A DNA stretch of 64,000 bases from Leidyana gryllorum EB-2025a (Eukaryota > Apicomplexa), in contig JBLWGC010000041.1 of NCBI GenBank assembly GCA_048772705.1, positions 101,360 through 165,359 on the forward strand, given 5' to 3'. The number at the start of each line of letters is the position of its first letter. The stretch's first letter is position 1. Of this stretch, positions 21,701 to 32,544 are shown piece by piece. The notes under the pieces are model-generated. The model was not told where the DNA came from. It was given only the letters and a program-made list of their open reading frames with translations, and ran no database searches. Both the position numbers and the translations under genes were made by a program.

Positions 21701-23105
21701 CCATTTGACTTGCAGATCACCCCCTGCAATCCATTTGAACTGAGCTATCCGAGTGAAAGGCGCCGAGCGCGAGCTTTTGGTCCTCTCCACAATAAATGTG
21801 AGGTGTCCGTCCAGGGTGAAGACCGGTGAATAGCGTACAGTGGGGCTGGTCTTCGCGGTTTGACGGAATCTGACAGTGCTGAGCACCGGCGACACGCGAC
21901 AATTGTCCAGAGACTGAGCACTCGCAGCAGAAGACCGACCTACGGGTCCATTCCAAGAAAACAAGTCGTAAAGAGCAAACTCCCCAGGCGTCTGTGTTTC
22001 GACACACATGGCGTTGCTTTGGAGACTGTGACCTTTAGTCTTGCCACGCCATTCATCCGACTCCGTTCTTCCACCGGACGAGCCCACGTTCTCCGCTGTC
22101 AATGGCGGAATGGCGTACTGGGCAGTCGCTCGGTTTTTCTCGCTCGGAGGACTGGGCCTCGCTTGACCGTTGATCATAAAACGATGAGCTTTGGTCGTTT
22201 CCAAGCGAAAAACGCCTCTGAAACATAAAGGATTGGTCTCTTCCGCGTTGTAAACAGCCACATGACCCTCGGTGAACAGAATGAACAATCGATCACAATC
22301 GCCAATTCTTTGGAAGCAAAAGTCGCGGAACTGGATTAAAGTCTCTACAGTGTGGGTAACAGGTTAGGTTAGGTTGAGTTGAAGTCAAGAGACGCAAACT
22401 CACTGTAGTCGTTTGGTGCGGCACCCGGGATGGTTTTGTGCAAACTTGCCACTCGTCGAACGACAGTGTACTTCTCGAGCTTGCACTTCGACGTCATACA
22501 CAACTCACTGTCATACACAGTGACAACCTCGCTAGACCCGATGTCATGCAGAGCCATGAATTCCTTGTGGAAGGTAACAAACAACCAGTCAGGAGACGCA
22601 TGCCAGCCCGCTTTGATCGGTTTGAGGTCCTCCTCTTTCGGGAACCGATATGTTCGTACCAGTTTCATCTCGTCGGGATCGTCAATCGGGACTCGATAAA
22701 TAAATACATTCCCCTCGCAGGTCAACACAGACACGTGAGGAGCTCGCGGATCATGAAGACACTCGATCTGCCGTACTTCTTCGGCGCACTGCGCTACCCG
22801 TGTCCATGCAGCTTGCCCTCCGACCACCAGGGTCATGTAAATCCGACTGCCCTCCTCAGGGCCGAGATTGCAGGCATAGCATATCACACTGCGAAATATA
22901 GTGTTTGAGCCGACTTGAAGTGTGAGAAAATCGCTTACGGCGGACTTTGATGGAGGAGTGGTCGATCTTCAAGTGGTGCAGGACTGTTTATCTGACTCAA
23001 CACACTCTCATAACTGAACGTTTCCTCTGCGTCAACGATTTTTGGCAAATCAACGTCAACATTCGACCTTAAAGCGACCTTTAACGACTCATCACTCGGT
23101 AGCAT
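18733..23105 (-). CDS. EDC4/Ge-1-like mRNA decapping scaffold
   Basis: A protein of about 1,300 residues in roughly ten exons. The start MLPSDESLKVAL at 23105 leads into exons ending near 22970, then 22369-22910, 21040-22315, 20870-21000, 20325-20825, 19920-20279, 19300-19875, 19085-19240, about 18900-19040 and 18733-18870. The N-terminal third has WD40-type strands (VSVLTCEGNVFIYRVP, LFILFTEGHVAVYN). The middle is acidic and disordered, followed by long coiled coil (EETLEERLGSLTDTVKSSV, FEQQRSMITEQFLQN), a His-rich patch and a C-terminal helical domain (KEAVAEQLLKHIGDGELDTALYHA; WITHALMNVNIDEVALSSPEK) in the order expected for EDC4/Varicose. EDC4 holds Dcp1-Dcp2 together in P-bodies. Exon joins here are by eye, and the last intron could be skipped without losing much. 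Confidence 0.72.
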
Positions 23106-23144
23106 CTTCAGAGCCTGGTGGTGGCAAAAAAATTGTGGTTGAAA
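23106..23144. promoter_or_regulatory. 39-bp divergent promoter gap, EDC4-like / TFIIB
   Basis: The 39 bp between the two start codons include an A-tract (AAAAAAATTG) and no TATA-like box that I can see. The two genes act in mRNA synthesis and mRNA decay. Confidence 0.35.
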
Positions 23145-24321
23145 ATGCTAGCCCAGGGTCCGGGCAAAGCTTCTGGAGCTGCAGGCACCATTGCTCGTCT
23201 CAATGTGTTCGGGTCGACCAAGCGGAGTAAACAATGCCCCAATTGTCGCGACCGCGGTACCATTGTCTATGATAATCACAGTGGAGATGAACTTTGCTCC
23301 CAGTGTGGACAGGTTCTGGAACAAAAGGTTATGAGCGAGGAACAGGAGTGGCGTAGCTTCTCAAATACCGACGGAGGCAGCGGAAACGATAGGTCTCGCG
23401 TTGGTGGTAAGTCTAGCCGCCACTCTTAGCTCTCCTCGCATCAACATTTGTGTCCACAATTAGGCGTGAATGACACGTGGCTGGAAGAGGGAGTGCAAGG
23501 CACCACCATGATGGGGGGCGACCGACGCTTCAACCGTTTAGCGCAAGCACATGAGCTAGCCACGGTAGGTGTTTCAGAATTATCTTACACAACGATGGAC
23601 ACATAAACCAATCGTAGTCGGCGTCCAGTAGCGACCGTCAGCTCAAGACCGCCTTCAACAATCTTCGTCTGATCGGTGACCACTTTGGGCTGCGTGACAA
23701 CGCGCTTGAGCGTTGCAAGGAGATTGTAAAGGACATGCAAACGAGTGGCAATCTACGGAGCCGCACCGGAATCACCTATATGCTCTCTGTTGTGTACCTA
23801 GCTTGCCGCGAAGAGAATTTGACCTGGACCTTAAAGGAGCTCACCAGTTTCGACCGCACCATTCAAGAACGCGATTTGGGCAAAGCAGTCAACAAAATCA
23901 AGAAGTCTTTGCCCCAACGGAATCTCAACCCCACTACATATGCTTCTGCTGAATTGATCGTAAGTGAAAGCAGTCACGCTTGTTGGGATTTATACAAACG
24001 TGTGTGCTGCAGCCCCGGCATTGCCAAGTACTGAACTTGGGGCCGCCCGTTGTGCAGACGGCTGAACACATAGCACGAAAGGCGGAGCAGCTGATCCCCC
24101 GCAACCATAAACCCAACAACGTGGCGGCTTCAGCCATCTACTTGGCGGCTCAACTCCACAATGTACAAATGTTGAAGGCAGCTGACATAGCTCAAGCTTC
24201 CCGGTCTGGTTACAGTGCTATGATGGCAGTCTATAGAGAGATGGTACCCGTAATCAGAAGCCTAGTTCCCCCTAACTTCGTACCATTGAATGTTGGAGGG
24301 TTCAATGCCCTCAAACAATGA
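23145..24321 (+). CDS. transcription initiation factor TFIIB
   Basis: A 337-residue general RNA polymerase II initiation factor from four exons: 23145-23406, 23464-23564, 23618-23959, 24013-24321. The N-terminal zinc ribbon reads CPNCRDRGTIVYDN...ELCSQCGQVL. The B-finger/linker follows (SEEQEWRSFSN). Two cyclin folds follow (SSSDRQLKTAFNNL; RKAEQLIPRNHKPNNVAASAIYLAA). It bridges TBP on the promoter and Pol II. The third intron contains AACGTGTGTG six bases before its acceptor. The length is normal for TFIIB. The next gene starts 16 bp after the stop. Confidence 0.95.
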
Positions 24322-24337
24322 AAAACTGCAATATATT

Positions 24338-26812
24338 ATGATCCCTCCCGAGACAGCTGTTCAATTCTTCCGAGAGGAATTCTATACATCGGCTGAAAAT
24401 GGCACAGAGCGGATTGAAGCGCTGCAGAATGTTCATTTAATAGCCAAAGCCATCACGCCCCACCAATGTGTTACTCAGCTTATTCCATTGCTCGACGGTA
24501 GGATACGTTGGATCGTAGGTGTTTCGACAAGCTGAAAAACGTTAGATATCGTGAGACCGACTGATGATCCGGACGACGAGGTTCTGCACGTATTATGTGA
24601 GCAACTGCTCGTCTTGACCGAGTACGTGGGCGGCGAACAGGAATACTATCACCTGTTACCGACCTTGGAGTCGTTGGCAAACCAAGAAGAGACGATCGTT
24701 CGCGATAAGGTGTGATTGGGTCGTGGAAGGAGTGGAAAGCTCTCTCTTCTCTCACAGGCAGTGGAAGTTATGGGGCAGATATTGTCGGATAAATGTAGCG
24801 AAGGATTCCGGAACGAGTTTGCCGAACAGCACCTGTTCCCCATACTGTCACGTTTAGCAGCGGCCGAGAGCTTCCCGGGGCGAGTATCGGCGTGTGGACT
24901 GTATCCGCTTCTGTTGCCGAGCCTTCAAGGAGACACGAGAGCTAATGCCACAAGGTAGGTGAGGGGTTTTCTTCTACGTCGTTGCCATGATGGTTCCCAG
25001 CCTCTTTCTGCAGTTGTCCAAAGATGAGATTCCCATCGTACGACGGGCTGCAGCCAATGCTCTGGTGCCTATTATGAAGCGGGCTGAGCTGCGAGAGATC
25101 TTCACTACCTTCATGGACGTAGTACAGGAGGCGTGGAGAGACCCAATGCGGGATGCCCTCCGAATAGCTGCGATTGAGTCGTTGGCAGCAGTTGCTGATA
25201 GGCTGGATGAGTCTGCCTGCCGGAAACATGTGATTCCCACCCTCCATCAAGCGACTAGCGATGCAAACTGGCGCATTCGGTTGGCCTTGGTGAAAATCTT
25301 GCGACAAGTAAGTCTTGTTGTGAGTGAGTGTCGTCGACCTTTGTACTGATTGGCAACAGACTATTACGTCTGCAAGTCCCAAATTAGTGGCTGAGTCTTT
25401 CGCGCCGTGGTTTGAGAAGCTGCTGTTGGATTCCGAATTTGAAGTGCAACTTGCAGCCGTTGAGGCACTGGGTAACCTACCAAATACAATCTCCATAGCA
25501 AATCTGTAACGTCCATCAGATGTGTGCGTTAAGCACTTCTCCATCGAGAACATCGAGAAACGTCTTCTGCCTATCTGTGACCGTCTCTTAGTCTCACCTG
25601 CCGAACAAGCCCGTGGTCAGTACTTTGGAGAGTATGTGGCCCAGACTTGATATGCTTTCTCTCCACGCAGCCGGTATGGCCTCCGTTCTGGGCCCGATGG
25701 CGCAGAAACTTGGGAGCGACATCACCAGAAAAGATCTGCTCCCTCTTCTCTCAAAGCTTATGGAAGATAAATGCAGGGAGATCCGATACAAGTGAGTGCG
25801 AGCCCGCGCAGTGTGACTCAACACACTTACACACACACTTGTATCTTCTGCTCAGCACGACGATGCAGTTTTCGGACTTTTGTCAAGTTTTGGGCGGTGA
25901 AGTGAGCACAGAGCTATTGTACCCGGCCGTTCATACGGCTTTGGTGGACAAGCAATGGCGAGTGCGGTTAGCTGTGGTTCAACAGATCCCCAAAATGGCC
26001 CGGATTTTCGGGGCCAACAGCTTCTTCCAAACTAAATGGGAAGGTTTGTACTTCAACGCGTTAATGGACGGAGTGTGGGCAGTCCGAGAAGCTGCTGTCA
26101 ACTCGGTTGCTGAGATAGGGTCTGACTTTGGGGACAACTGGGCCTCACAGTATCTACTAGGGAGCCTGATAGAGATTTTCGATCAAGGGTTCAAGAGTGA
26201 GTCACAGGGCCCCCACAACCAAGCCCGCTCCCTTCGCGCGTTAACAGACAACAAGAAAGGGCCCGATGCGGATATTCAAAATCCTACATATGTGGCGAGT
26301 ATGGAGCACAGCGCGAGATCTCTCCAATCTTACATCTCTCGAAACACTCTTCTGCACGCCCTCGAGGTGAGTTTCTCATCATTTGATTTCAAGTTCAATC
26401 ACACGTGTTTGTTCGGACAGAAAATGGCTATGGTGATTCCCCAGGAGCAACTGAAAGAGCAGATTTTCCCCCGCATTCTCGCTGCGCTGCAGGTATTTCC
26501 AACTTCGATCGATTTGTTCGCCAAAACGTCGGTTTGCTCTTGTCCAGGATGAAATTCCCAATGTTCGCTTGACGGGACTGCGCATATTGTTCAACTTGGT
26601 GCAGGGCAACTTTATTGATCTGGAGTGTGTCGAGACCAGATTGTTACCGTAAGTTTGGGGAAGATGTGGGGTCGAGATGACGGTTTGTTGTGCGACATAG
26701 GGCCAGTACGGCGACGGAAAGCGATGATGCAGATCCCGATGTTAGGCATTTTGCAATGTTGACAAGCGAACAGTGCCGCACGAAATTGCCCATTCAGTCC
26801 CAACCTGCATGA
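24338..26812 (+). CDS. PP2A 65-kDa regulatory subunit A (HEAT-repeat scaffold)
   Basis: Built of tandem HEAT repeats, the protein holds the PP2A catalytic and B subunits. Diagnostic stretches: DDEVLHVLCEQLLVLTEYVGG, LPTLESLANQEETIVRDK, DEIPIVRRAAANAL, VDKQWRVRLAVVQQIP, DGVWAVREAAVNSVAEIG, DEIPNVRLTGLRIL and DADPDVRHFA. About ten exons; the first is 24338-24497 and the second 24546-24708. One intron near 25616 starts with the weak donor GTCAGT. The intron before KMAMVIPQEQ contains ACACGTGTTT at 26401-26410. The coding region between repeats 11 and 13 has a short extra loop (SESQGPHNQ...GPDADIQNPTY). The start lies 16 bp after the TFIIB stop. Confidence 0.93.
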
Positions 26813-26854
26813 TTGTCATAACACACTGTGATTGTTGGAAAAAAGAGGCGCGCC

Positions 26855-28018
26855 ATGAGCCACACCATAGCCAATGTGCCTTGCATCACCTTTTGGGCCG
26901 ATGACATGGCCTATATGACCTCTTTCGTGGGCGCTGTATATGGTGTACTCAAGGCTGTGGGCAAGGCAGTTCCCTATGCCGAGCTGCTGGCTGTCAGTGG
27001 TTATGGAGTGCGGGCTGTATGGGAGCCTGGTGCGTGGAGATGGGGTATTGATCGGATAGCTCCGTATGACCAGCGGCCGTTTGATCTTCAGGATAGACTG
27101 TTGCGTACGTACCAGTGGGATTATAAGCGAATTACACGGGGCACTGACGACGAGTGCCACGAGTCGCGAGATGAGTCTGGCTGGGAGACGCTTATGCGAG
27201 AAGAAGCCAAAAAGGCACTGGATCGGGGGATGCCCCTTATAATCCGTGCAGTGTCGAAGAAGGCGACGCATCCGAGGTCGTTTAACTTATACTTTGGGTA
27301 CGAGGATAATGGGGAGACCCTCGTTGGTTATGACTACCATGACAAGCTGGGTGCTGTGAAGCGGTTTCCTCGCTGGTACGAAGATACATCCGAGATGGTT
27401 GTGTTGCTCGAACAGCGTGGGCCGCCGATATCGGATAGAAGACGCGCACTCGAAACTCTTGGGCAAACGCTGATAGTCGCACTACACGAAAACAAGAACA
27501 GCAATTTGGCGTTCGGTGCTCGGGCATGGGAGGCCCTTGCGACCGACTTAGAAGACGATGATGAATTTGCAGGTTGTGTCTTATTGGCTAAAGACGAACC
27601 AGGCGACAGTGAGAAACTCCAGAGTCTGGAGAACCGACTGCTCTTGTATTGCGACTTTCTTTGTTTGATCCATCAACGTCTCCATATTCTACCGTATTTA
27701 AGCAAGATCGCTCGCGAAATTATGCCGGAATTCCGGGTACAACTCCTTGAAGCGGGGCGTTTGTTGGGAAATTCGGCTTCGTATGGGGGATTCTTGTGGG
27801 GACTTGGCTTGAGCTTCACACCCGAAGGTTTCGCCAAGCTCGGAGACCCCAAAATACGTCGCCGTTTGGCTGCAGAGTGTCGCCGAACTGCTGCTCAGGA
27901 AGCAGCAGCGCTACGGGTCATCAGAATAGTCGTGGAAGACGAAACCAGAGTAGCAACCCCAACACGTACCTTGCCCAGTTCATCCATCCTTGACCACATT
28001 TGGGGGCTCCCATCGTGA
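26855..28018 (+). CDS. bacterial-type BtrH_N / C39-like protein, possible horizontal acquisition
   Basis: A 387-residue intronless protein starting MSHTIANVPCITFWADD; the frame extends nine codons further upstream without an ATG. Residues 1-180 recall the bacterial family that contains the butirosin-biosynthesis BtrH N-terminal domain: VPCITFW, DMAYMTSFVGAVYGVLKAVG, YAELLAVSGYGVRAVW, an ALDRGMPLIIRAV strand and YFGYEDNGETLVGYDYHD. That fold is cysteine-peptidase/acyltransferase-like. The Cys usually found at the start of the first helix is not obvious; the only nearby Cys is in VPCITFW. The C-terminal half is helical and unassigned. No signal peptide. Lack of introns and family distribution suggest bacterial origin; both are inferences. 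Confidence 0.6.
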   Translation: MSHTIANVPCITFWADDMAYMTSFVGAVYGVLKAVGKAVPYAELLAVSGYGVRAVWEPGAWRWGIDRIAPYDQRPFDLQDRLLRTYQWDYKRITRGTDDECHESRDESGWETLMREEAKKALDRGMPLIIRAVSKKATHPRSFNLYFGYEDNGETLVGYDYHDKLGAVKRFPRWYEDTSEMVVLLEQRGPPISDRRRALETLGQTLIVALHENKNSNLAFGARAWEALATDLEDDDEFAGCVLLAKDEPGDSEKLQSLENRLLLYCDFLCLIHQRLHILPYLSKIAREIMPEFRVQLLEAGRLLGNSASYGGFLWGLGLSFTPEGFAKLGDPKIRRRLAAECRRTAAQEAAALRVIRIVVEDETRVATPTRTLPSSSILDHIWGLPS

Positions 28019-28037
28019 CTCAAATGATACAAAAGAC

Positions 28038-31000
28038 ATGAAAGCCCGTGGGACGGTAGCAGCAGGCGATGACCCCCTCAGCGCCATGCTTCGGAAGCCC
28101 ACACAACCTCGCCCCTTCACTGCCGCGGTGCCACGATCATTACCGAGCACCTCCTCCTCACTACCTCATCATCCGGCCCCTTCCCCTCCCGGCCCACCAT
28201 CCCACCTGACCGCCGGCGAACACCCACAGCAGGATGAGCTTCACTTCCCTTTACCGCCGCCCAGCGTTGGCACTTCCACTTCCACGACGACATTCCCCAC
28301 GACCGCAAGCGGCACCATCACAATGAATGCAGCCACCACCAACACAACGATGACGACTACGACAACATCAGTACGACCAGCAACTACCGCTGGTATCCAG
28401 AAAGGGCTCAAATCGACATTCGATGTAGCAGCTCTCAAGTTATCCAAATACGCTGGAGCCGCCGCCTCGCACATTCGCGCTTTGGCACAACACGTATCCG
28501 ACAATAATCGACAATCTATCTTTGATGCCGAAGTGGATCGGCGGCTCTTAGAGGGCCGAACTATGCCCATACCATCTCCTTGGATCCATTCTTTCCATGA
28601 ACGACCTGAATCTATCGTATCCCCGACTGTTGGGGGAGTTATGGCAAGTCAAAGCACCACCAATGTTCCGACACTCTCCCCCCGTATGACCCTTTTTGAG
28701 CCATGGGATCTCGAAGCGATAGACTTCGTTTTCCCCCAAGCAATACTCGTATTGGAACAGTCGTGCCGGGGTATCGATGTTGAAGAGCGCACTGCACAGC
28801 TGGGGGGTCGTTTGATGGTCAGCACACATCGCCTATTCTTCGACCCCCTGCGCTATAAAGCTGATTCTATGCTGGTAGAATGGTTAATTGCACGAAGTGG
28901 TCTCATCAGTATTCCTTATGCTGCCGTGAAGACATGCAAAGTTACTCCAGACTGGGGAGGCACCGGCACCCATCACGAGTCTGTACGACAAGGGGGAGTA
29001 GGAACGTCCGGGGTCAGCACGCACCATCACTCCTCCAGTCGGCATTCCACTGAGCCACAGTCGGGCGATTCAGCCAGCAATTCGTCTTCCAAACCTACTG
29101 CTTGCTTTATAGACCTCACTCTGAGGGATTACACAAATATGTCATTTTACGTCGAATGCAGCCACATGGGCTTAAGCGAGAGCTACGAGGTGAGCACCGT
29201 ATTACATTATTTGTTTCAGACGTTGCGTCGCGTCGTCGCGTCGTCGTCGTCATCTGTGTCCGACCCGTCTTCTCCACACCACCCCCAATCCCCTCTCTCT
29301 CGCAGATGTGTGTTCAATCTGTCGCGGCAATGCTGCGATATCGGACAATGGAAGCTGGAGCACCGTCGGTGGCTCTCCGCGTTAACAATGGCGAACCGTT
29401 AACTGCTCGTCTGGAAGCAGATGGATCCGCAACAATCCCTTACTATGCAGCCTTCAATCCTCGGGCGGTAAGCACTCGGACCAATGGTGGCGACTATTGA
29501 TTGATTGACTTGCGGCGACCACAGGAATACAGCCGTATGGAATCCGATACTGTGACCGAAAATTGGGAAGGATGTCAGCTGAGTACGATCAACAAGACGT
29601 TTGGATTGTGTCCAACATATCCACCGCTGCTGCCTGTACCCATTGGAGTGACGGACACCGAGTTGAGGGATATTGCGTCATTCCGCAGTAGAGGCCGCAT
29701 ACCAGTACTCAGTTGGCGCAATCCTCGCACAAAAGCATCCCTCTGGAGATGCAGTCAGCCTCGATCAGCCTGGGGAGGTAATCAAGCAGATGAAAAACTC
29801 ATCAATGAACTCATCCGGACCAATGGATCCAACACTTTCATCTTCGACGCCCGACCCTTTGCCAATGCTATGGCCAACAAATTAATGGGTGCCGGCTATG
29901 AGGACATTGGAGCGTATCACAACTGTACAGTAAGGCGGCAAAGCGTTGCTACTGCACCCCCAAACTCTCGTAGCTCGAATTTGCTTCGATCGAGAACATT
30001 CACAAAGTCTCAGATGCACATGATATCTTAATGAAAAGTCTCAAGAAGGAGACTCGTCACTTGCGAACAACAAAGTACCCGACCACTGGGCGATTCGAAA
30101 TCATAACTGCCCCGTCTACCTTTTGGAAAGCAATATACTCTGGACCCTGGTATGACTATCTACATACACTGATGAAAGCGAGCGCCCAAATCGCCTATCA
30201 TCTCTCATCAGGAGAGACTGTCTTAGTACACTGCAGGTGAGCTCTCTAACCGACGGGACACAAAACTTCATCCGATCGATCACTGATCGATCACCGAGCC
30301 AAAAAAGCGACTGATGCGACAAATTGGTCACTCTCCACTCTTCTGATTCGTCCGTAAATTTCACTTCCCATCAGCGACGGGTGGGATAGGACAGCCCAAT
30401 TGACGGCTCTATCCACCCTTTTAGCGGACCCCTATTACCGCACAATCCGAGGCTTCATATGCCTCATCGAGAAAGAGTACAGCTGGTTTGGCCACCGGTG
30501 GCGAACTCGGCTCGATCTTCCGCGAGCTATTCCGGGCAGCGAAGCCACTTCAAATCTCACCCATGACGTCCCCTCCAACTATGGGCCAAGTGAAACGATA
30601 GACTCCGACTCCTTTGAAGCCAGCGATTGTGCTGTCGACACAAGTGACGGAGGGGCGGCCAGCGGCGTCTCGACTACAAATGCGACCATTGAGAAGCGGA
30701 AAGGAGGCTCTCCTATCTTTTTGCAGGTGAGCTTCGCTCTCTCCCCCCCCCCCCCCCCCCCCGTCCTTTCCATACTTCTCGTTTCTGTCAGTGGCTGGAA
30801 TGTGTGGCAATGGTTCACTCACGATATCCCCAAGAGTTTGAGTTCAACGAACTGCTACTTTTGGGCATCGCGACACAGCTAGACACCGCTAACTATGGGG
30901 ACTTCCTCTTTGACAACGAACAAGTAAGCACACTTCATCGCCCTCTGGCACACACACACACACCGCCCCGAAGCCACATCTTTATCTCTGTCATCATCAT

Positions 31001-31246
31001 CATCAGGAAAGAGACTCCGCTTACAAAGCTGGATACCGTTGGACGAGTCTCTTCAAGCGTATATTGACAGACAAGTCAGGACGCTTCCTCAACCCAAGCT
31101 ACAGCCCCACCACGGAATCCTTGTGTATGCAGTGTCATCCAGGTACCTTCCAACCTTGGTGGTCATATTGGCAAAGGTGAGGGATGTCATTTGGGACAAA
31201 TCGTGTGTGATGAATGGGGTTCAGGAATGGTATTCCCCTCCTATGA
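28038..31246 (+). CDS. myotubularin-family phosphoinositide 3-phosphatase
   Basis: Removes the 3-phosphate from PI3P and PI(3,5)P2 on endosomal membranes. The first ~180 residues are disordered and rich in Pro, Ser and Thr; a PH-GRAM domain follows ([15 protein letters not shown]), then [33 protein letters not shown] and [19 protein letters not shown]. The catalytic loop is [11 protein letters not shown], with nucleophilic Cys and Arg intact, so an active enzyme is expected. An intron (30237-30374) splits this loop right after the catalytic Cys codon. Nine exons or so; others end with the ordered WSLFKRIL and LNPSYSP regions. A 20-base C tract lies in the intron at about 30727-30791. The ATG at 28038 is 19 bp after the preceding stop; the stop overlaps the convergent gene by six bases. 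Confidence 0.93.
30743..30762 (+). repeat. poly-C tract (20 nt) in a myotubularin intron
   Basis: An uninterrupted run of about twenty C residues inside the intron following FLQ. It serves as the pyrimidine tract but is unusually long and pure. Its length may vary between alleles or be mis-called in assembly. Confidence 0.9.
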
Positions 31247-32484
31247 TACCGGTGCGGTCGGTTGCTCAACCGATTTACGTTGTCTAAGAAGAGTTTCGTA
31301 GAAACGCGGTGCCCGCACCACGCTTTTTCCTCCCGATTCCAACTTAGTTGGAATCTGCAGAATGCGGTGCTCCCCTCCGCCAGAAATCACTTGAGACATA
31401 AACTCGGCCATATGCTGGCAGATTGTGACATCACTTTCGTCTCAACACTTACTTTATAGTACGACCGAGGGAACAATTGCCAAGTGTCATTGTGGGTCCC
31501 CCCAACTACGCGCAACAACCACTTCATAGGACCCCCGCATTCATCGTACAGACGTTGCAGTTGCTCGGGGGAAACCAATGTGTCATCAGTACCAGATATG
31601 AACAGAGCTGGTACCTTCAAATTCCCGATCAATGCACCTGTGTCAAATCGAGCCCGTAGGAGAAAGTTCAAAAGTGACCGAGCGTATCGGAATGGTGGCA
31701 TTAAGTGCAAAATCTCCTCTTCCATTGAATAGAATGTGTTCTCCACCATTACAGCCGCGACCTAGCAGACACACACGCAAAATCAGTCAGATTTGCACCC
31801 AACCAAACCTCACCTTATAAGATCTGTCATGTGCGAGGCGAAGAGCAATGGCTCCACCCAGACTCCTCCCGAATAGGAAGATCTTCTTTGTGTCAATTTG
31901 GTCCCCCATCTTCTCGTAGTAGTGGTCCAACACTGCCGCGGCATCGGCATGGACGCCGTCTTCAGATGGCACGCCCTCGGAGAATCCATAACCCCGGCAA
32001 GACACTGCTATGATGTTCGCTTTGAGACTGCGATGTAATTCAACTAGATTGGGCAATCGGAATCCCATGTCTGCGCACACACGTGTGTCTCCATCAGCTG
32101 CTGCAGGATGATGGCTTACTTCCGGCATTTCCCTGGAAAAAGACGATAGTGGGGGAGGATGTAGAATCTTCATGCTTGATGAACCAACTGTGCAGTTTCG
32201 TTCCATCCGGAGACGTTACATAGATATCAGCAAAATTGAGTTCGTATTCTCCAGGTGATCGTAGACCCTCTGGATTCTGGTCAGGTGTCTCGTAACCATC
32301 CAAGGCTTTCGGCAAGAAGATCATACGCTCTTGGCGGATGTAGAGGAAAGCTGAGTGCGCGACGAATCTGGGGTGACGCTGCACAACCCGGGGCCTTACT
32401 GCATATCGCAATGGTACCGAATACCAAAAGGAAAGGTACGCGGGTAACGAACAGGAACAGTATTGACATGATAGTCTGGATCAT
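31241..32484 (-). CDS. ABHD13/BEM46-like alpha/beta-hydrolase with N-terminal membrane anchor
   Basis: Starts MIQTIMSILFLFVTRVPFLL, a single membrane anchor, at 32484. The lumenal or cytosolic hydrolase follows: RQERMIFLPKALDGYETPDQNPEGL, DGTKLHSWFIKHED, then VFFQGNAG (oxyanion loop), CRGYGFSEG, nucleophile elbow FGRSLGGAIA with Ser, acid Asp in FISGTDDTLVSP and catalytic His in VVGGTHNDTW. The triad is complete. The order is that of ABHD13/WAV2/BEM46, whose members include depalmitoylases. Exons are joined across introns, one of which (about 32070-32116) ends ACACACGTGTGTGCGCAG. The final exon ends inside the myotubularin stop region. The exact first splice is uncertain because several in-phase donors exist. 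Confidence 0.85.
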
Positions 32485-32544
32485 GGGGCTAAAGTCCCGA
32501 AAGCGGAGTCGAAAAGGAAAAAGGTCGGAAAGTTTGGTTTGGCC

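Noticed and set aside
22367-22383. GGTTA repeats resembling a telomere unit
   Set aside because: Only two to three units inside a spliced intron of the EDC4-like gene; not a telomere or interstitial array.
30743-30762. Poly-C tract as a possible assembly gap filler
   Set aside because: It lies in a normal position for a pyrimidine tract within a GT-AG intron with coding on both sides, so it is more simply a real homopolymer.
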